From NCBI GenBank assembly GCA_910585285.1, contig CAJUDL010000011.1:22330-86329 (forward strand): 64,000 nucleotides of DNA, in the 5' to 3' direction. The notes beneath the pieces were generated by a model that searched no databases, had not been told where the DNA came from, and was given only the letters and a program-made list of their open reading frames with translations. The position numbers and the translations under genes were made by a program. Shown here one piece after another: positions 54,221 to 62,752 of the stretch; positions within the stretch are counted from its first letter, which is position 1; each line of letters starts with the position of its first letter. The DNA comes from an uncultured Muribaculaceae bacterium (lineage in GTDB: Bacteria; Bacteroidota; Bacteroidia; Bacteroidales; Muribaculaceae).

Positions 54221-55642
54221 TTAAATTTTCATTTTTTTAAATAGTTGTATAACAGTGGATTCTTTAATTATATATTTATTAGAAAAATAAAACCAAATCA
54301 ATGACATAATCAGCAGTAAAGCTACTTTCCATACAGGATTATAAAACGATAAAGCTGATGCATAATAAATGGCAATATATCCTAATGCACACGCTCCGGA
54401 TTTCCTGAATTCATTTGTAAAATATCTGATATTTATAATTTTATTTACTGATAATACTGATGCTGTCAATACTGAAAGCTCTACAACAATCCAGGTCAAG
54501 ACCGATCCCATTGAAGCGTAATTTTTTATCAAGAAAATTCCCAGTGATAAACCAACCACAGCTGATATTATAGAATTAATTAATATTTGCTTATCTGCTT
54601 TAAATGGCATCATCAACTGAATAACCAATATTTGCTCAATACCGCAAATTGGCAACATCAAGAATGAAATCTTTAACAAGGGTATGGCTGGAATGAATTC
54701 CTCGCCTCCAATAATATACAGTATTTCAGGTGATAAGAGATAACCAATGACAACTAAAGGAAAGATAAAAATATACAATATATTAAATGACTTTTCTATC
54801 AGTTGTTTTATCATACCAATGTCTTTATTATTCAACAAAGCACTAATACGAGGCATAAGCACTGATGTCCAAGTCGAATAGAAAGATAGAATTATAAGGA
54901 ATATCTTGGTTGCTGTTGTATAATATCCGACTTGTGTCTTACTGTGTACAATCCCAAGATAGCCAATATTAAATGTAGAATACATTGCATTTAATAAAAT
55001 ATAGCATCCCAAAACAATAAATGGTTTGATATATTTTACATTAAATCTCGTTCTTACAATTTTTACAAACTTTAGAGAATGAAAGATATTTATAAAGGCT
55101 GTAATAACAACAGATAATACCGTTAACAAGAAATAGATCTCATAGTCATCAGATTCTGTGATGAAAATAAAAATTGATATTCCATATATGATTTTTATAG
55201 CAATTGATCTTAATGCAATGTATTTAAAATCTTCAATGCCTTTATAGAACCACTCTATTAAAAATAAGTTGGTTATTAATTTTGAGAGACCTATGTAAAA
55301 TAAAGATTTATATTCTCTAAACTCTGGGACAAAAAATATGCAACAAACTAAAATTAGAGAAGCTAAAACAGTCGTTATTGCATTTAGACTAAGTAAATTC
55401 GTGAAAACTGTATTTAAATCTGTCTGATTATCCTTATGTGATGCTATCTCCCTAATGCCTAATGTAGAAATACCCATCATTGAAAACATTACAAAATACT
55501 GGATAATGCTATCAACCCAATTACAAATTCCAATATTTTCCGCTCCCAATACTCTTGTAACATACGGAAATATAATTAAAGGAATTATATAATTAGCAGC
55601 AGTTAAAAGATAGCTATAACCAATATTACTCTTCAGCCCCAT
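54221..55642 (-). CDS. Wzx-type polysaccharide flippase
   Basis: 473 residues, about 12-14 helices. N-terminal NIGYSYLLTAANYIIPLIIFP and RVLGAENIGICNWVDSI are typical of the PST/MOP Wzx family. It moves lipid-linked repeat units to the outer leaflet of the inner membrane. Its start overlaps the acetyltransferase gene before it by 17 bp. Confidence 0.88.
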   Translation of the reverse strand: MGLKSNIGYSYLLTAANYIIPLIIFPYVTRVLGAENIGICNWVDSIIQYFVMFSMMGISTLGIREIASHKDNQTDLNTVFTNLLSLNAITTVLASLILVCCIFFVPEFREYKSLFYIGLSKLITNLFLIEWFYKGIEDFKYIALRSIAIKIIYGISIFIFITESDDYEIYFLLTVLSVVITAFINIFHSLKFVKIVRTRFNVKYIKPFIVLGCYILLNAMYSTFNIGYLGIVHSKTQVGYYTTATKIFLIILSFYSTWTSVLMPRISALLNNKDIGMIKQLIEKSFNILYIFIFPLVVIGYLLSPEILYIIGGEEFIPAIPLLKISFLMLPICGIEQILVIQLMMPFKADKQILINSIISAVVGLSLGIFLIKNYASMGSVLTWIVVELSVLTASVLSVNKIINIRYFTNEFRKSGACALGYIAIYYASALSFYNPVWKVALLLIMSLIWFYFSNKYIIKESTVIQLFKKMKI

Positions 55643-56411
55643 CTACAAATGAGTTTATTACATTAAATCCTGATGTTATATTCCAACATTTTAAATGTGA
55701 AATAATTTTCAGATCTTTACGCTGAATATGTATATTTAAAATTTTTGCTGGAATTCCTGCAATTATATTATATCTCTCAGCATTGCTATAATTTTTATTC
55801 ACCAGTGAGCAGGCACCAATTGTAACCCAATCTGGTAATATCACACCTTTTAGAATTGTTGCTTTCTGGCAAATCCATACATTATTGCCTATATGAATAG
55901 ACTCGTTAGTTTGTAATGGTCGACCATTTATCGGCTCTATACATTCGTGAAAATCTGTATCATAAACAGATACATCCCAACTGCATGATAGATTATCCCC
56001 AATTGAAATCTGTTTTTTACTTGCAATATTAAAGTTGCCTGTAATTCCGAAATTTTTACCAAAGATTATTTTACCACCAAGCAATTGTATGGATGATCCA
56101 TTGCCTATGATACCAGATCCTTTGAATACCAGATCTCCTGAGTTTAGATTAATACATATTCCCTTATTGCTAATGATATTATCAGAATGCTTTAGTCCTA
56201 ATTTAAGCATTCCAAATTTTATATCCTTTTGATCGACATCAAGTGATATTTTACCTTTCTTTATTTTAAGTTTTGATTTAAAAACAAGAATTGGCAGGTA
56301 TTTCCGCTGTTGATACGGTAATAACGAATTAATTCTAAATGTATTAATCCAATCTACTTTAAATACGAAAATTAATGTTTTTATAATTATTTTAATATTT
56401 TGCATAAACAT
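55626..56411 (-). CDS. Hexapeptide-repeat acyltransferase, first sugar gene
   Basis: 261 residues from ATG 56411 (TTG 56438 and ATG 56405 also possible). Left-handed beta-helix repeats (GSGIIGNGSSIQLLGGKIIF, GKNFGITGNFNIA, IHIGNNVWICQKATILKGV). SWDVSVYDTDFHE gives a catalytic-type His. Probably an O-acetyltransferase. It follows the leader with paired hairpins below the NusG-fusion gene. Confidence 0.75.
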   Translation of the reverse strand: MFMQNIKIIIKTLIFVFKVDWINTFRINSLLPYQQRKYLPILVFKSKLKIKKGKISLDVDQKDIKFGMLKLGLKHSDNIISNKGICINLNSGDLVFKGSGIIGNGSSIQLLGGKIIFGKNFGITGNFNIASKKQISIGDNLSCSWDVSVYDTDFHECIEPINGRPLQTNESIHIGNNVWICQKATILKGVILPDWVTIGACSLVNKNYSNAERYNIIAGIPAKILNIHIQRKDLKIISHLKCWNITSGFNVINSFVDGAEE

Positions 56412-56482
56412 AATTATAATCTCACTTAATATAACCAACTATGCTCTTTATTCCTTTAAAATCATAGAGTAACACCAAAACG

Positions 56483-56536
56483 TAAGTATGAATTGCAAAT
56501 TAGTTAATGTATTAAATAATCTCGATGTCATACTTA
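56483..56536. repeat. 54-bp short form of the inverted-end element
   Basis: Starts TAAGTATGA and ends TCATACTTA; the whole 54 bp is an imperfect palindrome. It equals the two ends of the 178-bp element at 14651-14828 joined together without the middle. Lies in the 373-bp leader of the sugar genes. Confidence 0.6.
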
Positions 56537-56675
56537 ATATGCAATATTAATTATCAATAATGTTTTTAATAATAGATGACAAGTCAAATCCCGAAGCAAT
56601 AGGGATAGATATAATAATGCAAAAATATAATATCAGATTACTAAAAGTGCTCTTTACAAACAACACTTTTGAAAG

Positions 56676-56735
56676 AAAATGATTTCTCGAGAAATCATTT
56701 TTGGCTAAAAATGCTTTCTAGAGAGATCATTTTTT
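56676..56735 (-). promoter_or_regulatory. Paired hairpins in leader between NusG-fusion and sugar genes
   Basis: A perfect 26-bp palindrome at 56676-56701 (AAAATGATTTCTC / GAGAAATCATTTT) and an imperfect second copy at about 56707-56735. Read on the minus strand they follow the fusion gene's stop by about 50 bp and precede the first sugar gene by about 265 bp. They could be terminators or attenuators that the NusG-like domain acts on. Confidence 0.55.
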
Positions 56736-56784
56736 GGCTTTTCTATCGCATTTACGCATCGATGGACCCGATATATGAATGGGC

Positions 56785-58341
56785 TCATGCATCGATTGGC
56801 TCGATGTAGATGTCCTCGATGCTGACTGTCCAGCGGAGCGCCTGGTCGGAGGAGAGGTTGAGCTGAAACATGCGTCGTCCGGTGGTTGAGTCCTTTGATT
56901 CCTCAATATCGTAGATCTCTCCTTCGTAGCCTTCCATGAGCCCACCGGTAATCCTTACACGTCTGCCGATGCCCAACTCCTCTTTGCCGGATAGTGAGAT
57001 CTCAACATCTTCAGTAAATTTTCCAACGAAGCGTTGAAAGCGTTCCATCTCGCTTCGTGGAATTATAGAATATGGTGCATCCTGCGAGGGTCGCTCCCGA
57101 TAGCACCATGCAAGATCACCGATTTCCCGAAACAATGGCGCTATATTGTTCTCCCCTATCTTAAAAAACAGTAGGCCGGGGATATATGGCATCTCACGTT
57201 TGATGATTTTCTTGTTTTCCTTGAAAACCATCTCGCGCGTGGGATAATACAGTGTCAACCGCTTAAGAAGGGACGGCACTCGTTCAACGGCACGGTAACG
57301 AATATCATCGGGAGTGACGGCATTACGCAATCGCATAACATGCCAATGCTCGTAATGCGGATTTATATGTTCCGCAACTTTATTTAAAATTTCAGAACGT
57401 CTTTTTGAAGTAATGACTATTTCCGGAACCAACCGCAGATATCCGTTGTCAGCACCCACAACTCCTACCGTAGCTCTAATATCAAACAGGCTTATTCCTG
57501 CCTCAACAGCAGCATCGATCCATAGACTTCTGATGGTATTTATGCCGAATTCATCTCCCAAATCAAATCCCAAGGAATGCAGCTGAGCATTTATCCTTGA
57601 CACAATCTCCCGCACAATCTGCGTGTCTCTGCGCTTTCCCTGCCCCAACTGAAATACATAACGACGTTGTGCCCAAGTGCGACAGGAATCGGCTATATCC
57701 TGCAAATGGTAATTATCATAGGGTATGGCATCATATCTTAATCCCACAACATCTGTAAATGATGAGGCGCAGCTGTAAAGAAGTGTAAGAAATATATTCC
57801 ATATTTCGGCATCGCGATCGCAGAACCTGCGTTGCCTTACAATTTTTTTCAACAACCTGAGATTGCTTGTTCTACGGGCGATTTCCTCTTTTTCAATGGA
57901 ATATTCATCGCAAATCTTCTTCAGATCGGGAATCACAAGTGTGTCTTCCGATCCAATTGAAGTCATATAATTGCTGAAGACACCGCGAACACAAGAAATA
58001 TATTTTCTCACGGTGTGATATCCGGAACCATTGCGGAGCAACAGCGCAATCCATGAAAGAAACTTGTCTTTATAGGAAACGTCTTGTTCGGTTGATTTGC
58101 AATATCTTAAATATGATTTTAACGCTGAGGCGTCGGCTGATGTGATGGAATCTATTTTTGAAAGACTTTCGACATATTCCTCAAATGATGAATAATTAAT
58201 CTTCTCATTATCATCAAAGTTAGCTTGTTGTAATTTTGAGAAAAATCTAAGATTTCGAGATATAGTTTCTCTTCCGCCTTTATGAGGGTTAGCACATTCG
58301 CCTAATGATCTTTTCTGTGTAGTTTTAGAACAGATGTCCAT
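56785..58341 (-). CDS. Tyrosine-recombinase-like / NusG (UpxY)-KOW fusion regulator
   Basis: 518 residues from ATG 58341 (TTG 58404 adds 21). Residues about 52-134 look like a SAM-like core-binding domain; 179-309 like a tyrosine-recombinase catalytic domain, but degenerate: the usual GLR Arg-I box reads CASSFTDVVGLR, the HxxR box reads INTIRSLW and the GH box reads VGVVGADN, with a Tyr in GYLRL. Residues 331-444 resemble the NusG N-terminal domain (HWHVMRLRNA, YYPTREMVFKENKK, YIPGLLFFKI), and 457-480 the KOW domain (GIGRRVRITGGLMEGYEGEI). Probably a capsule-locus antiterminator with a DNA-binding arm. Heads the polysaccharide run. Confidence 0.75.
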   Translation of the reverse strand: MDICSKTTQKRSLGECANPHKGGRETISRNLRFFSKLQQANFDDNEKINYSSFEEYVESLSKIDSITSADASALKSYLRYCKSTEQDVSYKDKFLSWIALLLRNGSGYHTVRKYISCVRGVFSNYMTSIGSEDTLVIPDLKKICDEYSIEKEEIARRTSNLRLLKKIVRQRRFCDRDAEIWNIFLTLLYSCASSFTDVVGLRYDAIPYDNYHLQDIADSCRTWAQRRYVFQLGQGKRRDTQIVREIVSRINAQLHSLGFDLGDEFGINTIRSLWIDAAVEAGISLFDIRATVGVVGADNGYLRLVPEIVITSKRRSEILNKVAEHINPHYEHWHVMRLRNAVTPDDIRYRAVERVPSLLKRLTLYYPTREMVFKENKKIIKREMPYIPGLLFFKIGENNIAPLFREIGDLAWCYRERPSQDAPYSIIPRSEMERFQRFVGKFTEDVEISLSGKEELGIGRRVRITGGLMEGYEGEIYDIEESKDSTTGRRMFQLNLSSDQALRWTVSIEDIYIEPIDA

Positions 58342-58539
58342 AGTGGAACAGGCAAAATGCCTGAGCAAGTCTAAAAAACTAATGTTGAAAGCCTTGCAAT
58401 CCAAAGCGTCTTTTCAGCCATTTTTCAGACCACAAAATTACAAATTTACCCGCAAATACACAAATCCAATCTCAATTCTGTTAATCAAATCCGCGTTTAT
58501 CGGGCAGCACCCGATAAACAGGTTAAAGGGGAAAGGTAA

Positions 58540-59033
58540 TAGGTCAAAGGGAAGAAGTGGCACGCCTCAACAATCATATTAAAGATTTACAGCATCGCGG
58601 ATCTCCTTCATGCCTATGGCATATCGGGAGAAGACGCGGATAAGTCGGATGGAACGCGGATTTATTTTTTCAAGTCGAGCCAGATCCGGAATTTGAGCCA
58701 CAGCGGATTCGGCAGCCATCGGCTGCCGACGGAGAGTCGCGGATCGAAGCCGATGGCTACGGATTAATCCGCAAATGTAGTCAACAGGAATCAGTCTCAT
58801 ACTTAGGCGACATGCTCCGCAACCATCGGCTACAATCCGCGACTCCTCTCATATGCCGCAAGGCATATGAATCCGCGATAAGCGTTGTGAGTATGATTTT
58901 ATGGATATCAAGGAATCCGCGTGCCATCCGCCCTGTCCGCGTCCAACCTGAATCACCGCAAGGTGTGAGGGATCTGCGATGCTGTGAATCCTTAATCTGA
59001 TTGTTGAGGCGCGCCAATTCACCTTTAACCTGT
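58540..59033. repeat. ~490-bp gene-free segment bounded by ~65-bp inverted repeats
   Basis: Arms 58540-58604 and 58970-59033 match as reverse complements at roughly 80%, including a run of 14 exact bases (CGCCTCAACAATCA). Inside are many hairpins, e.g. GGCAGCC-atc-GGCTGCC near 58711 and CATATGCC-gcaa-GGCATATG at 58851-58870, and repeated ATCCGCG words. A TACATTTG -7-like box is present on the minus strand at 58779-58772. This makes up most of the 786-bp spacer 58342-59127, in which I find no convincing gene. Confidence 0.6.
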
Positions 59034-59127
59034 TCCCTATAACCTTCCACCTTGCCGAACTCCGTTCGGTAAATGATAAGTTGGAATATCAAATTGGAAT
59101 GAGGAATAAGGGAAAGATTTGAGTCTG

Positions 59128-59481
59128 TTAAGCTTCTCGGCAGATAGTCTGGAGTACAGCAGCCTCATTGTGAACAACATCACGCGAGGCATATACAAAT
59201 GTTACGACCGGATGAGATTCCACCGTCTTTAAAAATTGCCCGAATTCCGGTGAATTCCGGAGTTCGGCTTTATATTTTTCCTCAAATTCCTGCCACCTAT
59301 CCGGAATATCTGCATGAAACCATTCTCGCAACTCAGAGGATGGAGCTATGTCTTTTGCCCAAAGCTGACAATCCAGGCGTTCATGCGTCAGACCTCTTGG
59401 CCACAAACGGTCAACAAGTATTCTAAATCCGTCATCGGGCGAAGGCGCGTCATACGCCCTTTTTATCTTGATATCTGTCAT
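59128..59481 (-). CDS. DUF488 family protein
   Basis: 117 residues, one domain. RILVDRLWPRGLTHERL and WHPEF-like FHADIPDRWQEFEEKY, then VTFVYASRDVVHNEAAVL, are characteristic of DUF488 (YeaO-like) proteins. Cytosolic; molecular function unknown. Single gene between two repeat regions. Confidence 0.85.
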   Translation of the reverse strand: MTDIKIKRAYDAPSPDDGFRILVDRLWPRGLTHERLDCQLWAKDIAPSSELREWFHADIPDRWQEFEEKYKAELRNSPEFGQFLKTVESHPVVTFVYASRDVVHNEAAVLQTICREA

Positions 59482-59491
59482 AAGTGAATAA

Positions 59492-59657
59492 TTTAAGTTT
59501 CGCAGGCGTTAACTTTTAGTTTAATAATTTATCAGTTTATGAGTTTATCTATACCAATATGATTGCGTTTGGTTTGTTTTTCCCAATCAAGCAAACTTAC
59601 AAACTACGCTGCGCGCAATTAAACTCACAAACTTCAACTCTAAGCTTGCGAAAGTTG
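59492..59657 (-). repeat. Dispersed ~169-bp repeat, copy B
   Basis: Reverse complement of 28471-28639 along its length, with shared end sequences (CAACTTTCGCAAGC / TTTAAGTTTCGCAGGC on the two sides) and AAGTTT-type interior words. No open frame. Lies between the ferredoxin and DUF488 genes. Confidence 0.65.
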
Positions 59658-59696
59658 AATACTCATCCTTTAAACAGATTTCACCTCTTACTGGTT

Positions 59697-59879
59697 TTAT
59701 GAAAGTTTACACATCGCTTTCTTCGGACATTTCATCACACATTTGCCACACTCAATACAGAGAGCATAATCAATTACAGGGAAGCCTACGGCATCTTGCG
59801 AAATTGCACCAACCGGACATAATTTTATAAGCGGACAAACATGGTCATGTGGACATATTGCTTTATCTACCTGTATCAT
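59697..59879 (-). CDS. 2[4Fe-4S] ferredoxin-like protein
   Basis: 60 residues. Cys ligands in ICPHDHVCPLIKLCPVGAI and CIECGKCVMKCPKKA. The first motif has wider spacing (C-x5-C-x5-CP) than a classical CxxCxxCxxxCP, so the first cluster may be variant. Small cytosolic electron carrier. It lies about 36 bp after the GNAT gene on the same strand. Confidence 0.85.
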   Translation of the reverse strand: MIQVDKAICPHDHVCPLIKLCPVGAISQDAVGFPVIDYALCIECGKCVMKCPKKAMCKLS

Positions 59880-59915
59880 ATAAATTCAAAAAATGCGCTT
59901 CGCGCTATTAAACAA

Positions 59916-60416
59916 TTAAACAATCAGTTTCTCAAAAGCCTTGCGAGAGCCACTTTCATATTGGATCTCACCACAGTAAGTGAAATCCAATTTATCGAGA
60001 AGAGCAAGCATGGCAAAATTATCAAAATTGGTATCAATCCTGAAACTTTTTACACCAAGTGAGCGTGCATACTCCTCTATGGTCTGCATAAAGGCACATC
60101 CCAATCCTTTCCCTTTCATTGTCTGACTGACAGCCATTCGATGCACAACTACATACTTTTCGTCTGACAACCATTTGCCATCGAGCGAATCATAAGCCGG
60201 CTCCCCATCAAACACGACAGCAGCATAAGCCACAATCTCTTTATCTCTTTCCAAAACATAGCCTACGCCCTTATCAATATCCGCGCGCACATGGATCTCA
60301 TTCGGATAACTCTCATTCCACTGCTGCTTTCCCTCGGCAAGCATCTGCTTGACAGCCATCTTAAGAATTGCCGTTATCGCAGGAACATCAGCATCCGCAG
60401 CTTTCCGAAACACCAT
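59916..60416 (-). CDS. GNAT family N-acetyltransferase
   Basis: 166 residues from ATG 60416 (ATG 60449 also open). VVVHRMAVSQTMKGKGLGCAFM is the acetyl-CoA pyrophosphate loop (motif A); FRIDTNFDNFAMLALLDKLDF is the C-terminal motif B. Acceptor unknown. Upstream of and probably co-transcribed with the ferredoxin gene. Confidence 0.85.
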   Translation of the reverse strand: MVFRKAADADVPAITAILKMAVKQMLAEGKQQWNESYPNEIHVRADIDKGVGYVLERDKEIVAYAAVVFDGEPAYDSLDGKWLSDEKYVVVHRMAVSQTMKGKGLGCAFMQTIEEYARSLGVKSFRIDTNFDNFAMLALLDKLDFTYCGEIQYESGSRKAFEKLIV

Positions 60417-60462
60417 AACTCCCGATATATAGCATCGTTCTGTTTTCATAAGATCTTCAATT

Positions 60463-60600
60463 ATATTCCCTACATATCTTCCTCATAAGCGTGTGGGACA
60501 TAAATTTCTACCGCACTATGCTATAGAAAACCCACGTGTAAATTTAAAACTTCATGTGGATGATTGGTTCTATAATAACGTGTTCAAGAATAAAAATTAA
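60463..60600 (+). pseudogene. Possible protein-coding remnant
   Basis: A plus-strand frame without start reads YLPHKRVGHKFLPHYAIENP and ends VDDWFYNNVFKNKN before TAA. It has normal amino-acid make-up but no recognised family. It lies in the 256-bp spacer before the HipT-like gene's 3' end. May be chance. Confidence 0.25.
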
Positions 60601-60672
60601 TTCTTTGCACATGCTCGAAAAATTTCGTATTTCCGTCCGAAAAAACGTTGCAGAAACACGTATTCAGACCAC

Positions 60673-61608
60673 TTAAAGACTAGCGGACATCGACTCTATC
60701 TGCGACCTATATGCCAGTTTTACGTCATCTGGCAAGAATGATTCTTCAATTATTTGATACCATTTAGGAATGGCTTTAGAGAATTTGTTGAAGAGGTTTA
60801 CAATAGCTTTGTCGTCCATGCCACTGGCTCGCATTGCTGTCTCGAAATCTATTCTTTTCAATCGATTTTTCTTACCGTTCAGAGTCAGTGCCAATTCCTC
60901 GTCATCCTCCGGCATCACTATTGATGTAGAGATCAAGTCATACGCCGGCGTCAGCATATAGTTGTCGACTGGACGGAACAGCGAGAAATTTTTCAAATGC
61001 ATATCAGAATTGCCAGTAAACCATGAAAATAGCACCACTTCCCAGAAGTTAACGACATCAAGCAAAGGAGCAGATGAATACTGGCGTATCAATTTTGCGA
61101 TACGTTCGTAGGAGCCTTTGTATTTGTCCTCGGTAAGCCGTTCCGAGAGCTGGCACATATCCTCCATAGCGATCTTTTCGCCTTTCTTTGTGCGATCAAC
61201 ACGGCGGGTTATATAGCAGAGTTCGCCGTCTGCAAAACGTATCAACGAATGAGGTACGGTCTTTATTCCGACGATTTCTGCCAAATGCATAGTCAAGTCT
61301 TCGTTTTCGGGTAAATTGGCAAACCGGTCGGTCTGAGGTTTGAGGATAAACCTACCCCATAGACCAACGATCGTGAAGCGTTGCGGTTCCCCGGCACAAC
61401 CTCTCTCAATATCGAGCGACAGCTTTGCCTGTACTCCGGTCACGGTGGTACTTGCAGTAACAATCTCACGCGCCAGTTCTCTTATATTGGCTCGAGTATA
61501 TGGCAAGACCGGCACCGTTGTAGACTCAAATATCTTACGGGCGCAAGTCTTGTGGTAATCGACTTCGCCTTCTGCCAACGGCTTATAACAGTAGAGACAC
61601 TTATTCAT
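60673..61608 (-). CDS. HipT-like kinase (HipA C-terminal domain)
   Basis: 311 residues. N-terminal Cys/His knuckle CLYCYKPL…YHKTCARKIF, then TTVTGVQAKLSL (Ser-containing nucleotide loop), FTIVGLWGRFILKP, catalytic GNSDMHLKNFSL and metal-binding PAYDLIST. Ser/Thr kinase toxin of the HipA group, lacking the N-subdomain 1 that is encoded by the gene before it. Overlaps that gene by 8 bp. Targets unknown; HipA and HipT phosphorylate aminoacyl-tRNA synthetases. Confidence 0.85.
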   Translation of the reverse strand: MNKCLYCYKPLAEGEVDYHKTCARKIFESTTVPVLPYTRANIRELAREIVTASTTVTGVQAKLSLDIERGCAGEPQRFTIVGLWGRFILKPQTDRFANLPENEDLTMHLAEIVGIKTVPHSLIRFADGELCYITRRVDRTKKGEKIAMEDMCQLSERLTEDKYKGSYERIAKLIRQYSSAPLLDVVNFWEVVLFSWFTGNSDMHLKNFSLFRPVDNYMLTPAYDLISTSIVMPEDDEELALTLNGKKNRLKRIDFETAMRASGMDDKAIVNLFNKFSKAIPKWYQIIEESFLPDDVKLAYRSQIESMSASL

Positions 61609-61939
61609 TATCGTCCTCCTTCCTTTCCATAGGGATTACACTGACATTGCCGATACAATCCTTGCAGCAAGCAAGTAGTAATGAGAATCTATCGCGGGCA
61701 GATATTTTCCAACTCTGTTCCGCTATGTCGAGAAGCCATCCTTCGGGGATTAGGCCATCAAAGAAAGGGAACAGTACATTGTCGCGGTATGGCTTATCAG
61801 TCAACGGTAAGGTCAGACTCACACCAACAGCACTATTCGACTTTAGATAATCGGAATCATATTGGAATTCATAACCCATATCGTCTTCGGTCAGAATCCC
61901 GGCGAGAACATTGCTTAGATATACCTTTGCCTGTTTCAT
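61601..61939 (-). CDS. HipS-like protein (HipA N-subdomain 1)
   Basis: 112 residues: VYLSNVLAGILTEDDMGYEF, YLKSNSAVGVSLTLPLTDKP, FDGLIPEGWLLDIAEQSWKIS, DRFSLLLACCKDCIGNVSVIP, the same order as the N-terminal subdomain of HipA. As a separate protein it matches HipS of HipBST modules, where HipS rather than HipB is the antitoxin. Overlaps HipB by 4 bp (ATGA) and HipT by 8 bp. Confidence 0.8.
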   Translation of the reverse strand: MKQAKVYLSNVLAGILTEDDMGYEFQYDSDYLKSNSAVGVSLTLPLTDKPYRDNVLFPFFDGLIPEGWLLDIAEQSWKISARDRFSLLLACCKDCIGNVSVIPMERKEDDNE

Positions 61940-62139
61940 GCTTTGATGATTTTAGCCGGAGTCATCTCGGCTCCGAACATAGCAAGAACTTGATTAACTT
62001 TGTCGAGACGAAGGGTTGACTTCCCCTGTTCAAGCTCGCGCACAAAGCGCAGCCCTACCCCGGATTTCTGGGACAAATCAACCTGCGTAAGCCCGTACTG
62101 CTTACGCATCTCTTTCACATATTTAGCTAATTGAGACAT
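61936..62139 (-). CDS. HipB-like XRE repressor
   Basis: 67 residues from ATG 62139. Single HTH: MSQLAKYVKEMRKQYGLTQ, DLSQKSGVGLRFVRELEQGK, then LDKVNQVLAMFGAEM. It should dimerise and repress the operon at TATACCC sites. First gene of HipB-HipS-HipT. Confidence 0.85.
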   Translation of the reverse strand: MSQLAKYVKEMRKQYGLTQVDLSQKSGVGLRFVRELEQGKSTLRLDKVNQVLAMFGAEMTPAKIIKA

Positions 62140-62143
62140 ATGA

Positions 62144-62232
62144 TATACCCTTTTGGGTGCAAAGATAATAATTTTCATTCGTATTGTACCATAAAGGGTA
62201 TAAAATATTTTGAAGCACCATAAATTATACCC
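62144..62232 (-). promoter_or_regulatory. hipBST-like promoter with three TATACCC operators
   Basis: TATACCCTTTTGGGT (62144-62158), AAAGGGTATA (62193-62202, opposite orientation) and TATACCCTTTAGG (62226-62238). A minus-strand -7 box TATCTTTG (62167-62160) abuts the first site. Confidence 0.6.
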
Positions 62233-62244
62233 TTTAGGTTATAT

Positions 62245-62703
62245 TCACCCTAAAGCGGCAAGAGAATTCTCGATGATGGTATCTATAGGTGTATAGCCGC
62301 GGCTCGTGGACACATCACACCACGGATTCCATCCTGAAAGAAGCTTCTGAGTTAATGTATGGATTAATAAAGAGGCATGTCGTTTTTGCGCAATTTTCGA
62401 TTTAATTTTATCTAAATGTATCTTCTTTCTCCGCAGCTCGTCGCGAGCAGGATCAAATACATAGAAATCTACATAAACCGTCTTCCCTTCTCCATGGAAC
62501 ACGGGCAGCAGGTACCCTAATATATCATTGTCGAAATTTCGTTGCCGGAGGGACAAATTTTTTTTGACATATCGAATTTTTTTTTCAGAAAGTCCAACAT
62601 GCCGGTTAATACTCCTGCGTTTTTCCGGAATGCAAATTTTAATTCCGTCTACATCGCGTCTACACTTTTTCAAACAATTAACGCTAACTGATTGCAATTG
62701 CAA
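62245..62703 (-). pseudogene. Truncated tyrosine integrase, N-terminal part only
   Basis: An open frame of 152 codons starting at TTG 62703. From about residue 60, YLLPVFHGEGKTVYVDFYVF and RRKKIHLDKIK, then LIHTLTQKLLSGWNPWC, match the arm-binding N-terminus of Bacteroidetes phage/ICE integrases. A stop at 62245 removes the core-binding and catalytic domains. No intact remainder is seen downstream, so this is a remnant of an integrated element. Confidence 0.65.
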
Positions 62704-62726
62704 GAGTTAGCGTCCATTTGGCGGAA

Positions 62727-62752
62727 AGACAGGGGGCGTAGCCCGACTGTCT
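62727..62752. other. Hairpin in the 250-bp spacer upstream of the integrase remnant
   Basis: AGACAG / CTGTCT arms with an inner GGGC-gta-GCCC stem. The rest of the spacer 62704-62953 shows no gene; a GTTCGATT word near 62915 is not part of a tRNA. Confidence 0.4.

Noticed and set aside
56785..58341. Active site-specific recombinase
   Set aside because: The Arg-I, HxxR and GH boxes that an active tyrosine recombinase needs are altered, so I call the domain degenerate rather than catalytic.
58595..58800. Short open frames in the hairpin-rich spacer
   Set aside because: They run across inverted repeats, show no protein-like composition and have no conserved start.
58797..58805. TCATACTTA as another end of the inverted-end element family
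   Set aside because: Only the 9-bp end matches; no partner end or extended similarity was found nearby.
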